Origin: a virus
Strand: one strand, 5' to 3'
Length of the DNA: 26,541 bases
IMG/VR virus record: IMGVR_UViG_3300043409_001777
Span: 1-26,541 of that record
Position numbers and translations under genes: made by a program. Below are positions 1 to 8,329 of this stretch, piece by piece (within the stretch, counting starts at the first letter, position 1; each line of letters begins with the position of its first letter). The notes under the pieces were generated by a model, which ran no database searches, had not been told where the DNA came from, and worked only from the letters and a program-made list of their open reading frames with translations.

Positions 1-2
1 GC

Positions 3-2093
3 CGGGCCGCTGGACGTGACATCGGCACGCATCCGCTACCGAAAAAGCCGAAGCGCCGCGCCAAGTGCAAGCGAAACCTCCTCGCGTTCTGCCGTACCTA
101 TTTCCCGCAGCGTTTCGAGTTGGCGTTCAGCGAAGACCACGTCACCGCGGTCAAGCTGTTGCAGTCGGCAGTGCTCGACGGTGGCCAGTTCGCCGTGGCC
201 ATGCCGCGCGGTTCGGGCAAGACCACGATTTGCGAGGTCGCGTGCATCTGGGCAATCCTCAACGGGCACCGCCGCTTCGTGTTCGTCGTCGCATCTGATG
301 CCGCCGCCGCTGAGTCGATATGCTCAAACCTGCGCGCGGAACTCGACGGCAACGACCTCTTAGCCGAGGACTACCCCGACGCCGTCCACGGCATTCGCGC
401 ACTGGAAGGAATCGCGCGACGCGCCGAAGGACAGACCAGCAACGGTGAGCGCACGTATTTGATCTGGACCAAAAACGAAGTCCGTCTTCCGAACACCGCA
501 GCCGGTGGCGGTTCGGTCATTCGTACCGCTGGCATCACCGGCCGCATCCGTGGCGCCAAGGCTCCGTTGTCCGATGGCTCACAGGTCCGCCCTGACCTCG
601 TGTTGGTCGATGATCCGCAGACCGATGAATCCGCGCGCTCGCCGTCCCAAGTTGCCGCGCGTCTAAAAACTTTAACCAATAGCGTGCTGGGCCTTGGTGG
701 GCCCGGTAAAAAAATCGCGTGCCTGGTGACGTGTACCGTCATCGAAAAAGGCGACCTTGCCGACCAGCTCCTAGACCGACGACTGAATCCGCAATGGCAG
801 GGCTTCAAGTGTTCGCTGATGCATTCGATGCCCGCAAATGTTCCGCTGTGGGACCAGTACGGCGAGATCCTGCGCGAAGACATGCGCACCGAATCCGGCA
901 CCGAACGAGCAACCGCGTTCTACGCCGCCAACCGCAAGGCGATGGACGAGGGCGCCGTTGCCGCCTGGCCGCAGCGTCACGCGCCTGATGAACTCTCCGC
1001 GATTCAGCACGCCATGTCGTTGCGCATCGTTCGCGGTGAAGCCGCATTCCAAGCCGAATATCAGAACACGCCGTCCGATCCCTTCGCGTCCGGCGAAGTC
1101 CAGCAAATCACCACGGCCGCCGTGTTGAAGAAATTGAACAACCACGAGCGCGGACTCGTGCCGCTCGATGATACGCTCATTACCGCAGCAATCGACGTGC
1201 AGCGCAAGGCGTTGTTCCATTCCATCGCCGCATGGAATCCCGCGTTTGGTGGCGACGTGATCGCCTACGGCGCATTTCCCGATCAAGGCCGCCCCTATTT
1301 TACGCTGCAAGAAATCCAAAAAACCATGGAAGCCGCACACCCTGGCGCATCGTGGGAGGCCGCGCTCTACGCCTCACTTGAGCAAACTGTCGAAATAATT
1401 TGCGGCCAAGAGTGGCGCCGCGACGACGGCAGCGTGGGCCGTGTCGAGCAAGTGCTGATCGACGCCGGCTACGGCGAATCCACCAACACCGTCTATAAAT
1501 TTTGCCGCGCCTCAAAATACAGCGCAATCTTGCTGCCATCGTTCGGGCGTGCTGTCGCTGCTGGCGCTCTGCCACTCGACGAATGGAAAAAGAAACCAGG
1601 CGACCGCGTCGGTTCCGCGTGGCGCATTCCAAAACCTGCCGCACGTCAGACCCGTCATTGCCTGTTCGACGCAAACCGCTGGAAGTCGTTCGTCGCTGAT
1701 CGGCTGTTAGCACTGCCCGGCTCTGCTGCATCGCTCGGAATCTACGGCAAGCGCCCCGGCGAGCATCGCATGTTGGCCGACCATCTCGCATCAGAAATCC
1801 GTACGCGCGTGGCCGCCAATGGCCGAGTGTCGGACGAATGGAAAAAGAAACCCAACACGGAAAACCACTGGCTCGACACCATCGCGCTCTCCGCCGTCGC
1901 AGCGTCCATCCGTGGCTGCAAGCTGGACGAAAAGGCCGCGATTGTCCGAGCAGAAGCGCCGACCGAAAACGCCAACGCCAACGCGACAATCACCGCCACC
2001 ACGCCGGCATTCAGCACGAAGCCGCCACCAGTCCGTCCACGTCTTCGCCCAACCGGCGGCAACTGGCTAGCCGGCTACGGAGCGAAGCTATGA
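3..2093 (+). CDS. Phage terminase large subunit (5' partial)
   Basis: This is the ATP-driven DNA packaging motor, which also cuts the concatemer at the capsid portal. The frame is open from base 3, so the N-terminus lies before the window. The TTG at 120 is only an internal candidate start, because residues upstream of it (AFCRTYFPQRFELAFSEDH) already look like terminase. Walker A (MPRGSGKTT) is at about bases 201-227 and Walker B (LVLVDDPQTDE) at about 598-630. A C-terminal RNase H-type nuclease domain follows, with candidate acidic residues in AIDVQ (about 1189-1203), VLIDAGYGES (about 1453-1480) and WLDTIA (about 1870). The tail is Ala/Thr/Pro-rich. The stop overlaps the ATG of the next gene. 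The family call is secure. The packaging type (cos or headful) cannot be read here. Confidence 0.93.
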   Translation, partial: RAAGRDIGTHPLPKKPKRRAKCKRNLLAFCRTYFPQRFELAFSEDHVTAVKLLQSAVLDGGQFAVAMPRGSGKTTICEVACIWAILNGHRRFVFVVASDAAAAESICSNLRAELDGNDLLAEDYPDAVHGIRALEGIARRAEGQTSNGERTYLIWTKNEVRLPNTAAGGGSVIRTAGITGRIRGAKAPLSDGSQVRPDLVLVDDPQTDESARSPSQVAARLKTLTNSVLGLGGPGKKIACLVTCTVIEKGDLADQLLDRRLNPQWQGFKCSLMHSMPANVPLWDQYGEILREDMRTESGTERATAFYAANRKAMDEGAVAAWPQRHAPDELSAIQHAMSLRIVRGEAAFQAEYQNTPSDPFASGEVQQITTAAVLKKLNNHERGLVPLDDTLITAAIDVQRKALFHSIAAWNPAFGGDVIAYGAFPDQGRPYFTLQEIQKTMEAAHPGASWEAALYASLEQTVEIICGQEWRRDDGSVGRVEQVLIDAGYGESTNTVYKFCRASKYSAILLPSFGRAVAAGALPLDEWKKKPGDRVGSAWRIPKPAARQTRHCLFDANRWKSFVADRLLALPGSAASLGIYGKRPGEHRMLADHLASEIRTRVAANGRVSDEWKKKPNTENHWLDTIALSAVAASIRGCKLDEKAAIVRAEAPTENANANATITATTPAFSTKPPPVRPRLRPTGGNWLAGYGAKL

Positions 2094-2362
2094 ACAGCGG
2101 ATGGCTAACCGGCTTTGGTCACGACCCGCGACCACGAGCACCAAGAACGACACCAGTACCACCGAAGACCGCCAGCAAGTCCGGCCCGCTCACCACTTGG
2201 AAGCCTGGGCAAGCACGCGTCGTGGTCGAGGTCGCATGCTGCCCAAAGTGCGGACACGAGCGCGTGAAAATCCGCACGCCACGCGGTGAAAACCTCGTGC
2301 TGCTGGTGTGTCGATCCTGCTGCCACGAGTGGAAAGACGAGCGCTGCGACCGCCTCGCGTAG
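2090..2362 (+). CDS. Small zinc-ribbon protein, function unknown
   Basis: This 90-residue protein starts at an ATGA overlap with the terminase stop, so it is probably translated by coupling. The N-terminal 45 residues are Pro/Thr/Lys-rich and likely disordered. The C-terminal half carries two CxxC knuckles: C51-P-K-C54 and C74-R-S-C77, with extra Cys at 50 and 78 and a His at 79. That arrangement is typical of a zinc ribbon. I do not recognise a named family. Its place right after the large terminase suggests a packaging accessory or a DNA-binding role, but that is inference. The same frame is open further upstream inside the terminase gene. I prefer 2090 because of the overlap and because the upstream part reads as shadow sequence. 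Confidence 0.7.
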   Translation: MNSGWLTGFGHDPRPRAPRTTPVPPKTASKSGPLTTWKPGQARVVVEVACCPKCGHERVKIRTPRGENLVLLVCRSCCHEWKDERCDRLA

Positions 2363-2368
2363 ATACCA

Positions 2369-2422
2369 CCTGTGTTTAACGACACACCCCGCTGGCGACA
2401 TCGCCCGGCGAATCGCTAAGGC
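2369..2422 (+). repeat. Intergenic repeat element, copy 1
   Basis: About 52 bases closely match 8270-8321. The shared core reads CCTGTGTTTAACGACACA, then CCCGCTG, CGACATCGC and CGCTAAG. It begins with a small hairpin (TGTGT, six-base loop, ACACA). A second perfect hairpin, GGCG-ACAT-CGCC, is present only in this copy. It sits in the gap between the zinc-ribbon gene and the 119-aa structural gene. The function is unknown; a promoter, a processing site or a recombination boundary are all possible. Confidence 0.75.
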
Positions 2423-2458
2423 ACAAGCCCTCAACCTTTCCGACCGGAGCAAATCGCC

Positions 2459-2818
2459 ATGGCCAACATCCCCGCCGCTACCAACGCCAGCGCCGCCGGC
2501 ATCAACATCACCACCCCACCGACCGCAGCGTTGACGAACATGTCATTCGCCAATGACGGCCGCACCATGTTGCGCGTCAAGACCGTGGCCACTGGCGCCA
2601 ACCTCACCTTGACGCCACAGGGCAAGGTCCAGGACGGCAGCCCTGCCGGCCTCCTGCCCGTCGCGCCCGTGATCGTTCTGGCAACAAATCAAGAATACCT
2701 CATCGGGCCGTTTTCGCCCGGCGTCTACAACGACGCAAACGGCGAAATGAATATCGTATTCAGCGCGGTGACCGCTATCGTGCTGCAAGCCATTCGCGTG
2801 AACCAGGCCGCAGCCTAA
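2459..2818 (+). CDS. Phage structural protein, probable capsid-associated
   Basis: This 119-residue protein is rich in Ala, Thr, Asn and Val and has no membrane segment or enzyme motif. The pattern (ANDGRTMLRVK, then LIGPFSPGVYND, then a hydrophobic beta-rich end with VTAIVLQAIRVNQ) resembles a small family often found among phage head genes. That is pattern recall, not a search. A GGAG at about 2446-2449 can serve as ribosome binding site. It follows repeat copy 1. A beta-sandwich decoration or connector accessory protein is plausible. The exact role is not determined. Confidence 0.7.
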   Translation: MANIPAATNASAAGINITTPPTAALTNMSFANDGRTMLRVKTVATGANLTLTPQGKVQDGSPAGLLPVAPVIVLATNQEYLIGPFSPGVYNDANGEMNIVFSAVTAIVLQAIRVNQAAA

Positions 2819-2824
2819 GTCACC

Positions 2825-3121
2825 GTGGCATCCACCACGATCATTACCGCGTTGCACCTCGCAGCAGCCGGCATCACTGATGCCGCGCTGGTTGCGGCGT
2901 TGACCGGAATCACCGTGGCGGCTGCCGCCGATTTATTCCAAGTCATTTACCAACTGGCCATGGCAAACGGCGCAATCGCTCGCAAGGGCGTGGTGCGCTA
3001 CACGCTGTCGGGCCAGTCGTCAGAGTTCGACGCCTTGCAGCTTGAAGCCGTGATGCGGCTCCTGGCCACGATGAAGTCCTCTGGCCGTGGCCCCGTCTCA
3101 TGCGCGGTGACGCTACCATGA
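2825..3121 (+). CDS. Putative gpW-like head-tail connector protein
   Basis: This 98-residue protein has a GTG start seven bases after the previous stop. Its stop overlaps the portal start (ATGA). In lambda, the small connector gpW sits exactly between large terminase and portal. The C-terminal part (GVVRYTLSGQSSEFDALQLEAVMRLL) has the beta-hairpin-then-helix pattern of gpW-like proteins. The first 45 residues form an Ala-rich helical stretch that gpW (68 residues) lacks. The call depends mainly on gene order and a weak pattern. It could instead be an unrelated small head protein. Confidence 0.6.
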   Translation: MASTTIITALHLAAAGITDAALVAALTGITVAAAADLFQVIYQLAMANGAIARKGVVRYTLSGQSSEFDALQLEAVMRLLATMKSSGRGPVSCAVTLP

Positions 3122-4743
3122 GCGCGTTCGAAGGATCAACCTCGCACCCGCTTTTGGCCGAATGGCTGACGTGGATTGAAGACCATACGTGGATTTGGCC
3201 ATCCGAAGCCGCAACGCTGGCGGCGCGTGGTCAATGGCTCGGCATCAATGACCCGTTCGTTGCCTCACTCTACGCCGCGCACAACCAGGGCACCCTTGGG
3301 CCGCTCGGCCTACGTCTGACCTCGCTGTACGATCCGCACCCAGAAGCGAACAACACCGACAAGCAGACGCGCGCCCTGCGCCGTCGCATCACCGCCATTT
3401 GCAATGCCACCTGGCACGGAACGGAACTGGACGCGGAAGGCGTCCGCACCCGCCGCGAGCTGGAAGAAGCGGCCGACTGGTTCGCATTCTTCCACGGTGA
3501 CGGCTTCCTAGTCCGCGTCACGATGGACGGCCGCTCACGCTGGCGCCTCATCCATCCCGATCGCGTCGGCAATCCCAACTGGACGGCGAACACCGAAGAA
3601 CTGCGCGACGGCTTCAAACTCAAAGACGGCCGCGTGATCGGCATCTGGGTGCGTCCGCCTACCGTGTTCGGCGGCGGCACGCTCTCGACCGCGCAGCGTG
3701 AAGCGACGTTCATCCCATGGCGCGCAGCAGACGGCACGCCCAACGTGATCCACAAGCCCGGCCTCCGCCTGCCCGGCATGATGCGTGGCGTCTCACGTGT
3801 CGCGCCCATGGTGGTGATGATGCGCCAGCTCCACGGCGTGCTGGAAAGCCACGTAGCCGCCAAGCGCCTCCAAGCCATCTATGGCATGATCATCGAGGCC
3901 GAAGATCCCGAAGCCTGGAAGGCTGCCCAAGCAGACGGCACCGCGCTGGACCCCACCGCCATGCGCGTGTCCGGCTCGCTCAATGTATGGGTGAAGCCGC
4001 CCGGCTCGACCGTTCAATTCACCGACATTGAGTTCAAGGGCGAAGACCTCACCGCCTACTTGATGCTGTGTTACAAAGTGCTGTGCGCCGTGCTCCAGCT
4101 CCCGGTTGACGTGGTGCTTTGTCAGCTCGGCAACAGCAATCTTGCAAGCGCCCGCGCTGGCCTTGACCAATGCGACCGCACGCACCAGACCGAACAAGAG
4201 GCGCACGTCTCCACCGTCTCGTCCGTCATCGACGAAGTGGCCGTCCGTGACGCCGTGGTGTACGACGGCCTCAAGCTGCCCGCCGATTCGTGGACGCAGA
4301 TCATGGCGGGCAAGCGCACGCGTCCGCCGAAGTACAGCACCGACCGCCTCAAGGATGCAAAGACCATCCAAGAGCTGATGGCGGCCGGCGTCTCCGGACC
4401 AACCGCGTTTGAAATGTTCGGCCTCAATTGGGAAGACGAGCAAGAGCTACGCGCCGCGTGCGCAACCTTCCTCAAGGCGCAGGGCATCGACCCCGCCGCA
4501 CAAACCTCGGACTCGGGCCAAGCGCCCACAAAAAACATCGACGACAGCGGCGACGCGCCCACGTCCGAGGACCAAGAAGCACCAGAATCCCCAGCAAAGC
4601 CGCCAGCGGCAAAGGCGAAACCGAAGGCCGGCGAAGCCATCGCCATTCACCTTGGAACAGGCGCCCGGCCAACCAAGTACCGAATTGACCGCGACGCCAA
4701 CGGGCGCGCTATTGGCGTATCGGTCGAAACAGCGGCAGCATGA
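3118..4743 (+). CDS. Lambda-type (gpB family) portal protein
   Basis: This 541-residue protein forms the ring at the capsid vertex through which DNA enters and to which the tail attaches. The order of motifs fits the lambda-type portal family: an N-terminal helical region with ALRRRITAICNATWHG, a WFAFFHGDGFLVRV stretch, RWRLIHPDRVGNPNW, VIHKPGLRLPGMMRGVSRVAPMV and the YKVLCAVLQLPVDVVL segment. The C-terminus is Pro/Ala/Lys-rich and probably disordered. The frame extends to an ATG at 3100. I prefer 3118 because it has GGTGA seven bases upstream and overlaps the previous stop. It follows terminase and the gpW-position gene, as in lambda. Confidence 0.9.
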   Translation: MSAFEGSTSHPLLAEWLTWIEDHTWIWPSEAATLAARGQWLGINDPFVASLYAAHNQGTLGPLGLRLTSLYDPHPEANNTDKQTRALRRRITAICNATWHGTELDAEGVRTRRELEEAADWFAFFHGDGFLVRVTMDGRSRWRLIHPDRVGNPNWTANTEELRDGFKLKDGRVIGIWVRPPTVFGGGTLSTAQREATFIPWRAADGTPNVIHKPGLRLPGMMRGVSRVAPMVVMMRQLHGVLESHVAAKRLQAIYGMIIEAEDPEAWKAAQADGTALDPTAMRVSGSLNVWVKPPGSTVQFTDIEFKGEDLTAYLMLCYKVLCAVLQLPVDVVLCQLGNSNLASARAGLDQCDRTHQTEQEAHVSTVSSVIDEVAVRDAVVYDGLKLPADSWTQIMAGKRTRPPKYSTDRLKDAKTIQELMAAGVSGPTAFEMFGLNWEDEQELRAACATFLKAQGIDPAAQTSDSGQAPTKNIDDSGDAPTSEDQEAPESPAKPPAAKAKPKAGEAIAIHLGTGARPTKYRIDRDANGRAIGVSVETAAA

Positions 4744-5150
4744 AAACGACGGCCTACGCACAGGACGTGCAAGCCTACCTGTTTTCCGGCGTGCGTCCCG
4801 ATTGGGACGTCGCCGCTGAGTTAGTGATTAGCTGGCACCAAGAAGACCCCGGCGTAGACGGCAACCAAAGCACGCACGAAGCGTCATTTCCTGGCTATCG
4901 TCGCGCCGCCGTGCCGCGTCCAGGCGGATTCAGTACCTCCGAAAACGTCGCCGCGCTGGCTCAAAATCTCATGTGCTCCATGCGCAAGGCAGAAGGCGAC
5001 CCGCAACAGCTAAAATATATCGGCATCGGCATCGCGATGGAAGGTGCCGGGAAACTTTTACACGTCCTCAAACTGTCGCGGCCTCTCTCCGTCGAGATCG
5101 ACGGCGCACCGTTCATTGCTGCCGGCGATATCAAAATAACAGAGCAATGA
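4740..5150 (+). CDS. Phage structural protein, fibre-like, unassigned
   Basis: This 136-residue protein starts at an ATGA overlap with the portal stop. The middle holds an ISWHQEDPGVDG segment followed by FPGYRRAAVPRPGGFSTSENVAAL, then IGIGIAMEGAGKLLHVLKLSRPLSVEIDGAPFIAAGDIKI. That order (an unusual-day-like first strand, a GY-R core, a final strand ending in AGDI-I) resembles a common family of small phage virion proteins that I cannot name with certainty. No catalytic motif is visible. It begins the inserted module between portal and protease, so a head fibre or decoration role is likely by context only. Confidence 0.65.
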   Translation: MKTTAYAQDVQAYLFSGVRPDWDVAAELVISWHQEDPGVDGNQSTHEASFPGYRRAAVPRPGGFSTSENVAALAQNLMCSMRKAEGDPQQLKYIGIGIAMEGAGKLLHVLKLSRPLSVEIDGAPFIAAGDIKITEQ

Positions 5151-5199
5151 TGTCCATTGCGCTCTGACGAGTTTTAACAAAAAACCGCAAGGAAATCCC

Positions 5200-5721
5200 A
5201 TGGCCGCAACATTCACCGTCACCGTGCAAGGCACCGCCTTTGCCTCGAACAAGTCCCTTCTTTCGCTGTTCAACGGCGCAGGCTCTGGCCGTGTCCTCCG
5301 CGTTTATCGTGCGTGGATGCTCAACCATCAGACCGGCGCAGTAACCGGCGTGATGACGGCATGCGAACTTCGCCGAATTACGGCAAGTACAGGAGGAACC
5401 GCACAGACTCCGGCGAAGCATGACACAGCTAGCGCCAATCTGCCGGCGCAAGTGACGGCGGCAGCCGGTCCCACAGACACCGTCACCGACCTGTTCCGTC
5501 GTGTGCTGTGGTCAGCAGATGAGCCAGCCGTCGGTACCGGATCCAACGATGAGTTAGAATGCCTTCCGGAATTAGGCAAGATTTGGGACGCTGGTTACGG
5601 CGACACCAACGTCGAGCCGATCACCCTGCGCGAAGGTCAGGGAATTAGCGTGCGTCAGCCCGGCGCAAACGCTATCGGCGTGGTCGATGTCATGCTTGAG
5701 TTTACGGACGCGGCAACCTGA
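5200..5721 (+). CDS. Virion protein, single copy of a repeated phage domain
   Basis: This 173-residue protein has a good ribosome binding site (AAGGA, six bases before ATG). It opens with a beta-strand segment (FTVTVQG), then SLLSLFNGAGSGRVLRVYR at residues 19-37. It ends with LREGQGISVRQPG and a VVDVMLEFTD strand. The motif set SLLxxxNxxGSG, TPxKxDTAS and LRxGxGIxV also appears in the 718-residue protein that follows, so the two share a domain. Beta-rich composition with no enzymatic residues fits a capsid-surface or fibre subunit. I know of similar proteins in phage head modules but no tested function. Confidence 0.75.
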   Translation: MAATFTVTVQGTAFASNKSLLSLFNGAGSGRVLRVYRAWMLNHQTGAVTGVMTACELRRITASTGGTAQTPAKHDTASANLPAQVTAAAGPTDTVTDLFRRVLWSADEPAVGTGSNDELECLPELGKIWDAGYGDTNVEPITLREGQGISVRQPGANAIGVVDVMLEFTDAAT

Positions 5722-5724
5722 TCT

Positions 5725-7881
5725 ATGCCTCTCCCTACGTATCGCGTCGGTGGAAAGATGGAGTGGGCTTGCCAGTCGGGGCAGGCCATCATTGCGCTGC
5801 AAAACTTTGGCGGCTCTGGCCGAAAGGTCACGGTCCAACGTATCGACGTGGATGTGCTCACGTCATGCCAAGGAGCAGCCGGGGCAATTCTACGCGGTAG
5901 CCAGTTCGTCCTGGTGCAGCGTGGCACCTTGGGCGGAGGTGGGGAGCCTGTTGAATTTATCGAAAACGACACCAACAGCGCAGCGCTGCCTGCGGGAGTA
6001 ACCGCATGGACACTGAGCGGTGTCAGTTCTCCCACGACACTCAGGCGGCACTATCTCAATCGGTGCTTCACCGCGCTGGGATTTAATGACCTCGCGGCAG
6101 GAATACAGCACGGCAAATTACGGTTTTCCATGGGAAAAAATGGCCGTCCGTCTACCAGCCTAGAATCATATATTGCTCGCGAAGGCGAATGTATCGCGCT
6201 GACGGCGGCAGACGATCGCTCAACCATCCCGTACGAGGTAAGCGCAGAGGTTCGCGTTGGTTCGCGCTCGTACACCCTGCGCGCGTTTACGTGGTCCCTG
6301 TGCGGTGGGCTTTCGCTTCTGACCATCGACAACGCCGTGGGCAGCGGCGTGGTGGTGGAAGTTCGGAACATCAGTATCAGCGAGCTAGGAAGTACCGACA
6401 CGCCGTATTTACAGGTCGTGCCGATCGGATCTATCGACCCCGCTGCGATCGTTCCGGCAACACGGCTAACGCCAAACAAGAACGACACGGCCAGCCCAAC
6501 ACTTGATACCGCCAAGGTTGCCGCGTTCAAAAACGTGGCATTGCTCCCGTTGGGCGTGCCTCAGTCGTACATTCAGGAATCGAGCACAGGGACACCAAAG
6601 GGCTATAATTATCTTCACACCAAAGATTTTTCCGGCCCGGTCTACCGTATGTGCTTCCCCGAATTGCGTGTCGGCGCAAGTGGCATTGTGCCCGATGGCG
6701 GCCCATTTTTCCAAAAACAAATCAATCTCCTGGGAACCAAAAACAACGCGGGAATAGTACTTCGTCCAGGCGAGGGAATTGCGGTCTGTTCCGCAGCGGA
6801 GAATGCGACCGGGGCTATTGTTGGCGTGAGCGCCTGGACCAGTCTTGAAATATGGCTGACGATAACCGACGAGCCTCTCATTGCCCCATCGGTAACGTTG
6901 ACCGGACTCGCCACCGGTACGGTGGTAGCAGTGGTCGAGCAAGGCACCGAAACACTGATCGAAGTCCTCAGCGAATCGGGCGGCAGCGTCACCTATGAAT
7001 ACGACGCCGACCCAGGAACTCTCGTAGATTTCAATATTCTGGCAGCAGGTAAAGTGTGGCAGCGCCTAGCCGGATTCGATTTGATCGAAGACATTCAAGC
7101 GATCCCCATCAGCCAGTCTGATGACGTGGTGTATGATGGCGCGACCGCTGAGGCGGTGACTTTTAGCGGTTCAACGAAGCGCATTGTATGTGACGCGGGC
7201 AATTCATCGCTCAACGTTCAGGCGCTGTATTCTGAATGGATCGACTGGGCGCTACTCGGCAGCAATCTACGATTTTTCCCAGCCTTCAGCACGCAAGGCG
7301 GTACCGACGTTGACCCAGGCGCGGGCACCTCGATTCCGTTCTACGTCTATTTGATTAATTCTTGGCGAGTTCGACCGCAGGAGGCGAGCCACACCCTTGC
7401 AGTCACGACGGGTATTCTTCTTGTCGATGGCGGCGGCGATCCGTTTGTTGACACGCTCGCGGCATTTACCGTGCGAATCAATTATCAGCAACCGGTGCAG
7501 GCTATCGCCGTCAGTACGGGCGGCGGTGGCGGTGCATCGGCTGCCGATGTGTGGGACTATGCGACTCGATCGTTAACCGCTGGTGGAGTAGCTGCGATTC
7601 AAAGCGGATTGGCAACATCCGCAGCCGTGGCGGCACTTCCGACAGCGATTGATGTACGTGCAGAAATAGACGCAAATTCAACGCGACTGGACGCGAATGT
7701 ATCAAGCCGACTTGCTGACGTAAACTACACCGCTCCAGCAAACGCCGACATCACCGCGATTAAAGCCAAGACCGATGCAATCACGCTTACCGTTTCCGGT
7801 AAAGTTGATGCGAATATCAAAGCGGTGAATGATTTAAATGTTGACGGAACCGGTACTGAGTCCGACCCGTGGGGTCCATAA
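5725..7881 (+). CDS. Large multidomain virion protein (probable head fibre or spike)
   Basis: This 718-residue protein has no membrane segment and is mostly beta-rich. Residues about 18-190 and 190-382 are two divergent copies of the domain seen in the 173-residue neighbour. Both have the N-x-x-GSG turn (29-32, 203-208) and the Gly-Glu-rich end motif (AREGECIAL at 151-159, LRPGEGIAV at 346-354). Residues about 388-600 form another beta domain with SDDVVYDG and a YSEWIDW segment. A Gly-rich linker at 599-604 leads to ADVWDYATRSLTAGG and a helical, coiled-coil-like C-terminus. The DVWDYATRxLT motif recurs in phage fibre and structural proteins. Codons are less GC-rich than in the portal gene, which suggests module exchange. 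Enzymatic activity is not evident. Confidence 0.75.
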   Translation: MPLPTYRVGGKMEWACQSGQAIIALQNFGGSGRKVTVQRIDVDVLTSCQGAAGAILRGSQFVLVQRGTLGGGGEPVEFIENDTNSAALPAGVTAWTLSGVSSPTTLRRHYLNRCFTALGFNDLAAGIQHGKLRFSMGKNGRPSTSLESYIAREGECIALTAADDRSTIPYEVSAEVRVGSRSYTLRAFTWSLCGGLSLLTIDNAVGSGVVVEVRNISISELGSTDTPYLQVVPIGSIDPAAIVPATRLTPNKNDTASPTLDTAKVAAFKNVALLPLGVPQSYIQESSTGTPKGYNYLHTKDFSGPVYRMCFPELRVGASGIVPDGGPFFQKQINLLGTKNNAGIVLRPGEGIAVCSAAENATGAIVGVSAWTSLEIWLTITDEPLIAPSVTLTGLATGTVVAVVEQGTETLIEVLSESGGSVTYEYDADPGTLVDFNILAAGKVWQRLAGFDLIEDIQAIPISQSDDVVYDGATAEAVTFSGSTKRIVCDAGNSSLNVQALYSEWIDWALLGSNLRFFPAFSTQGGTDVDPGAGTSIPFYVYLINSWRVRPQEASHTLAVTTGILLVDGGGDPFVDTLAAFTVRINYQQPVQAIAVSTGGGGGASAADVWDYATRSLTAGGVAAIQSGLATSAAVAALPTAIDVRAEIDANSTRLDANVSSRLADVNYTAPANADITAIKAKTDAITLTVSGKVDANIKAVNDLNVDGTGTESDPWGP

Positions 7882-8280
7882 ATGGCTAGTGCCTGGAGCA
7901 AGGCGTGGGGGAAAGCCTGGGGAGCAGCGTGGGGCGGCATTGTGGCGGCGGCCAATGCCAGCGGATGGCGGCAGGCTGACCAAACGAAACCATGGCCACG
8001 CCCCGCAGTCCGCCGCGCGCTCATGGCGCAGGCAGAGGGGGCCGGAATCGCTGGCGGATCAGCGGCCGCAGTGGTGCGCTATCCGGTCGCGTGGTTACTG
8101 CCGGCATCAGCAATCGGCGTCGCCCGCGCAGGCGGATCGACGCAGACATCTTGTCTGCGTAGCTCCCGCGCAGGCGGCAACGGATCGTCCAACGGTCGCG
8201 CGTCGGCGTCAGTCGTAACCGACGACGCTGTAGAAATTCTCGCCCTCATCCTTGCCATTGATCGCGGCGCCTGTGTTTAA
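7882..8280 (+). CDS. Small phage protein with N-terminal AW repeats
   Basis: This 132-residue protein starts directly after the previous stop. The N-terminus has a periodic Trp pattern: AWSKAWGKAWGAAWGG, residues 4-19. Short Trp/Gly-rich starts of this kind are common in small phage proteins beside fibre genes, but I know no function. The middle is Ala/Gly/Ser-rich and basic. The end (DDAVEILALILAIDRGACV) is hydrophobic. The stop codon lies inside repeat copy 2, so the last three codons are part of the repeated element. Base composition over the last two thirds supports coding only moderately. Confidence 0.6.
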   Translation: MASAWSKAWGKAWGAAWGGIVAAANASGWRQADQTKPWPRPAVRRALMAQAEGAGIAGGSAAAVVRYPVAWLLPASAIGVARAGGSTQTSCLRSSRAGGNGSSNGRASASVVTDDAVEILALILAIDRGACV

Positions 8281-8321
8281 CGACACAGCCCGCTGACGAC
8301 ATCGCGCGCCGTCGCGCTAAG
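8270..8321 (+). repeat. Intergenic repeat element, copy 2
   Basis: This is the second copy of the element at 2369-2422, with roughly nine in ten bases identical. It covers the stop codon of the preceding gene and ends right before the protease start. Here a longer fold is possible: ACGACAC (8280-8286) can pair with GTGTCGT (8321-8327), with GACG/CGTC nested inside. That fold would hold the translation start region of the protease in a stem. The pairing is not available in copy 1. Confidence 0.75.
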
Positions 8322-8329
8322 TGTCGTCC

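Noticed and set aside
1300-1989. 229-residue minus-strand frame inside the terminase gene
   Set aside because: Arg-rich composition typical of a shadow frame; the plus strand encodes the conserved nuclease domain.
3793-4443. 216-residue minus-strand frame opposite the portal gene
   Set aside because: His/Gly/Val-rich shadow; the portal reading explains the sequence.
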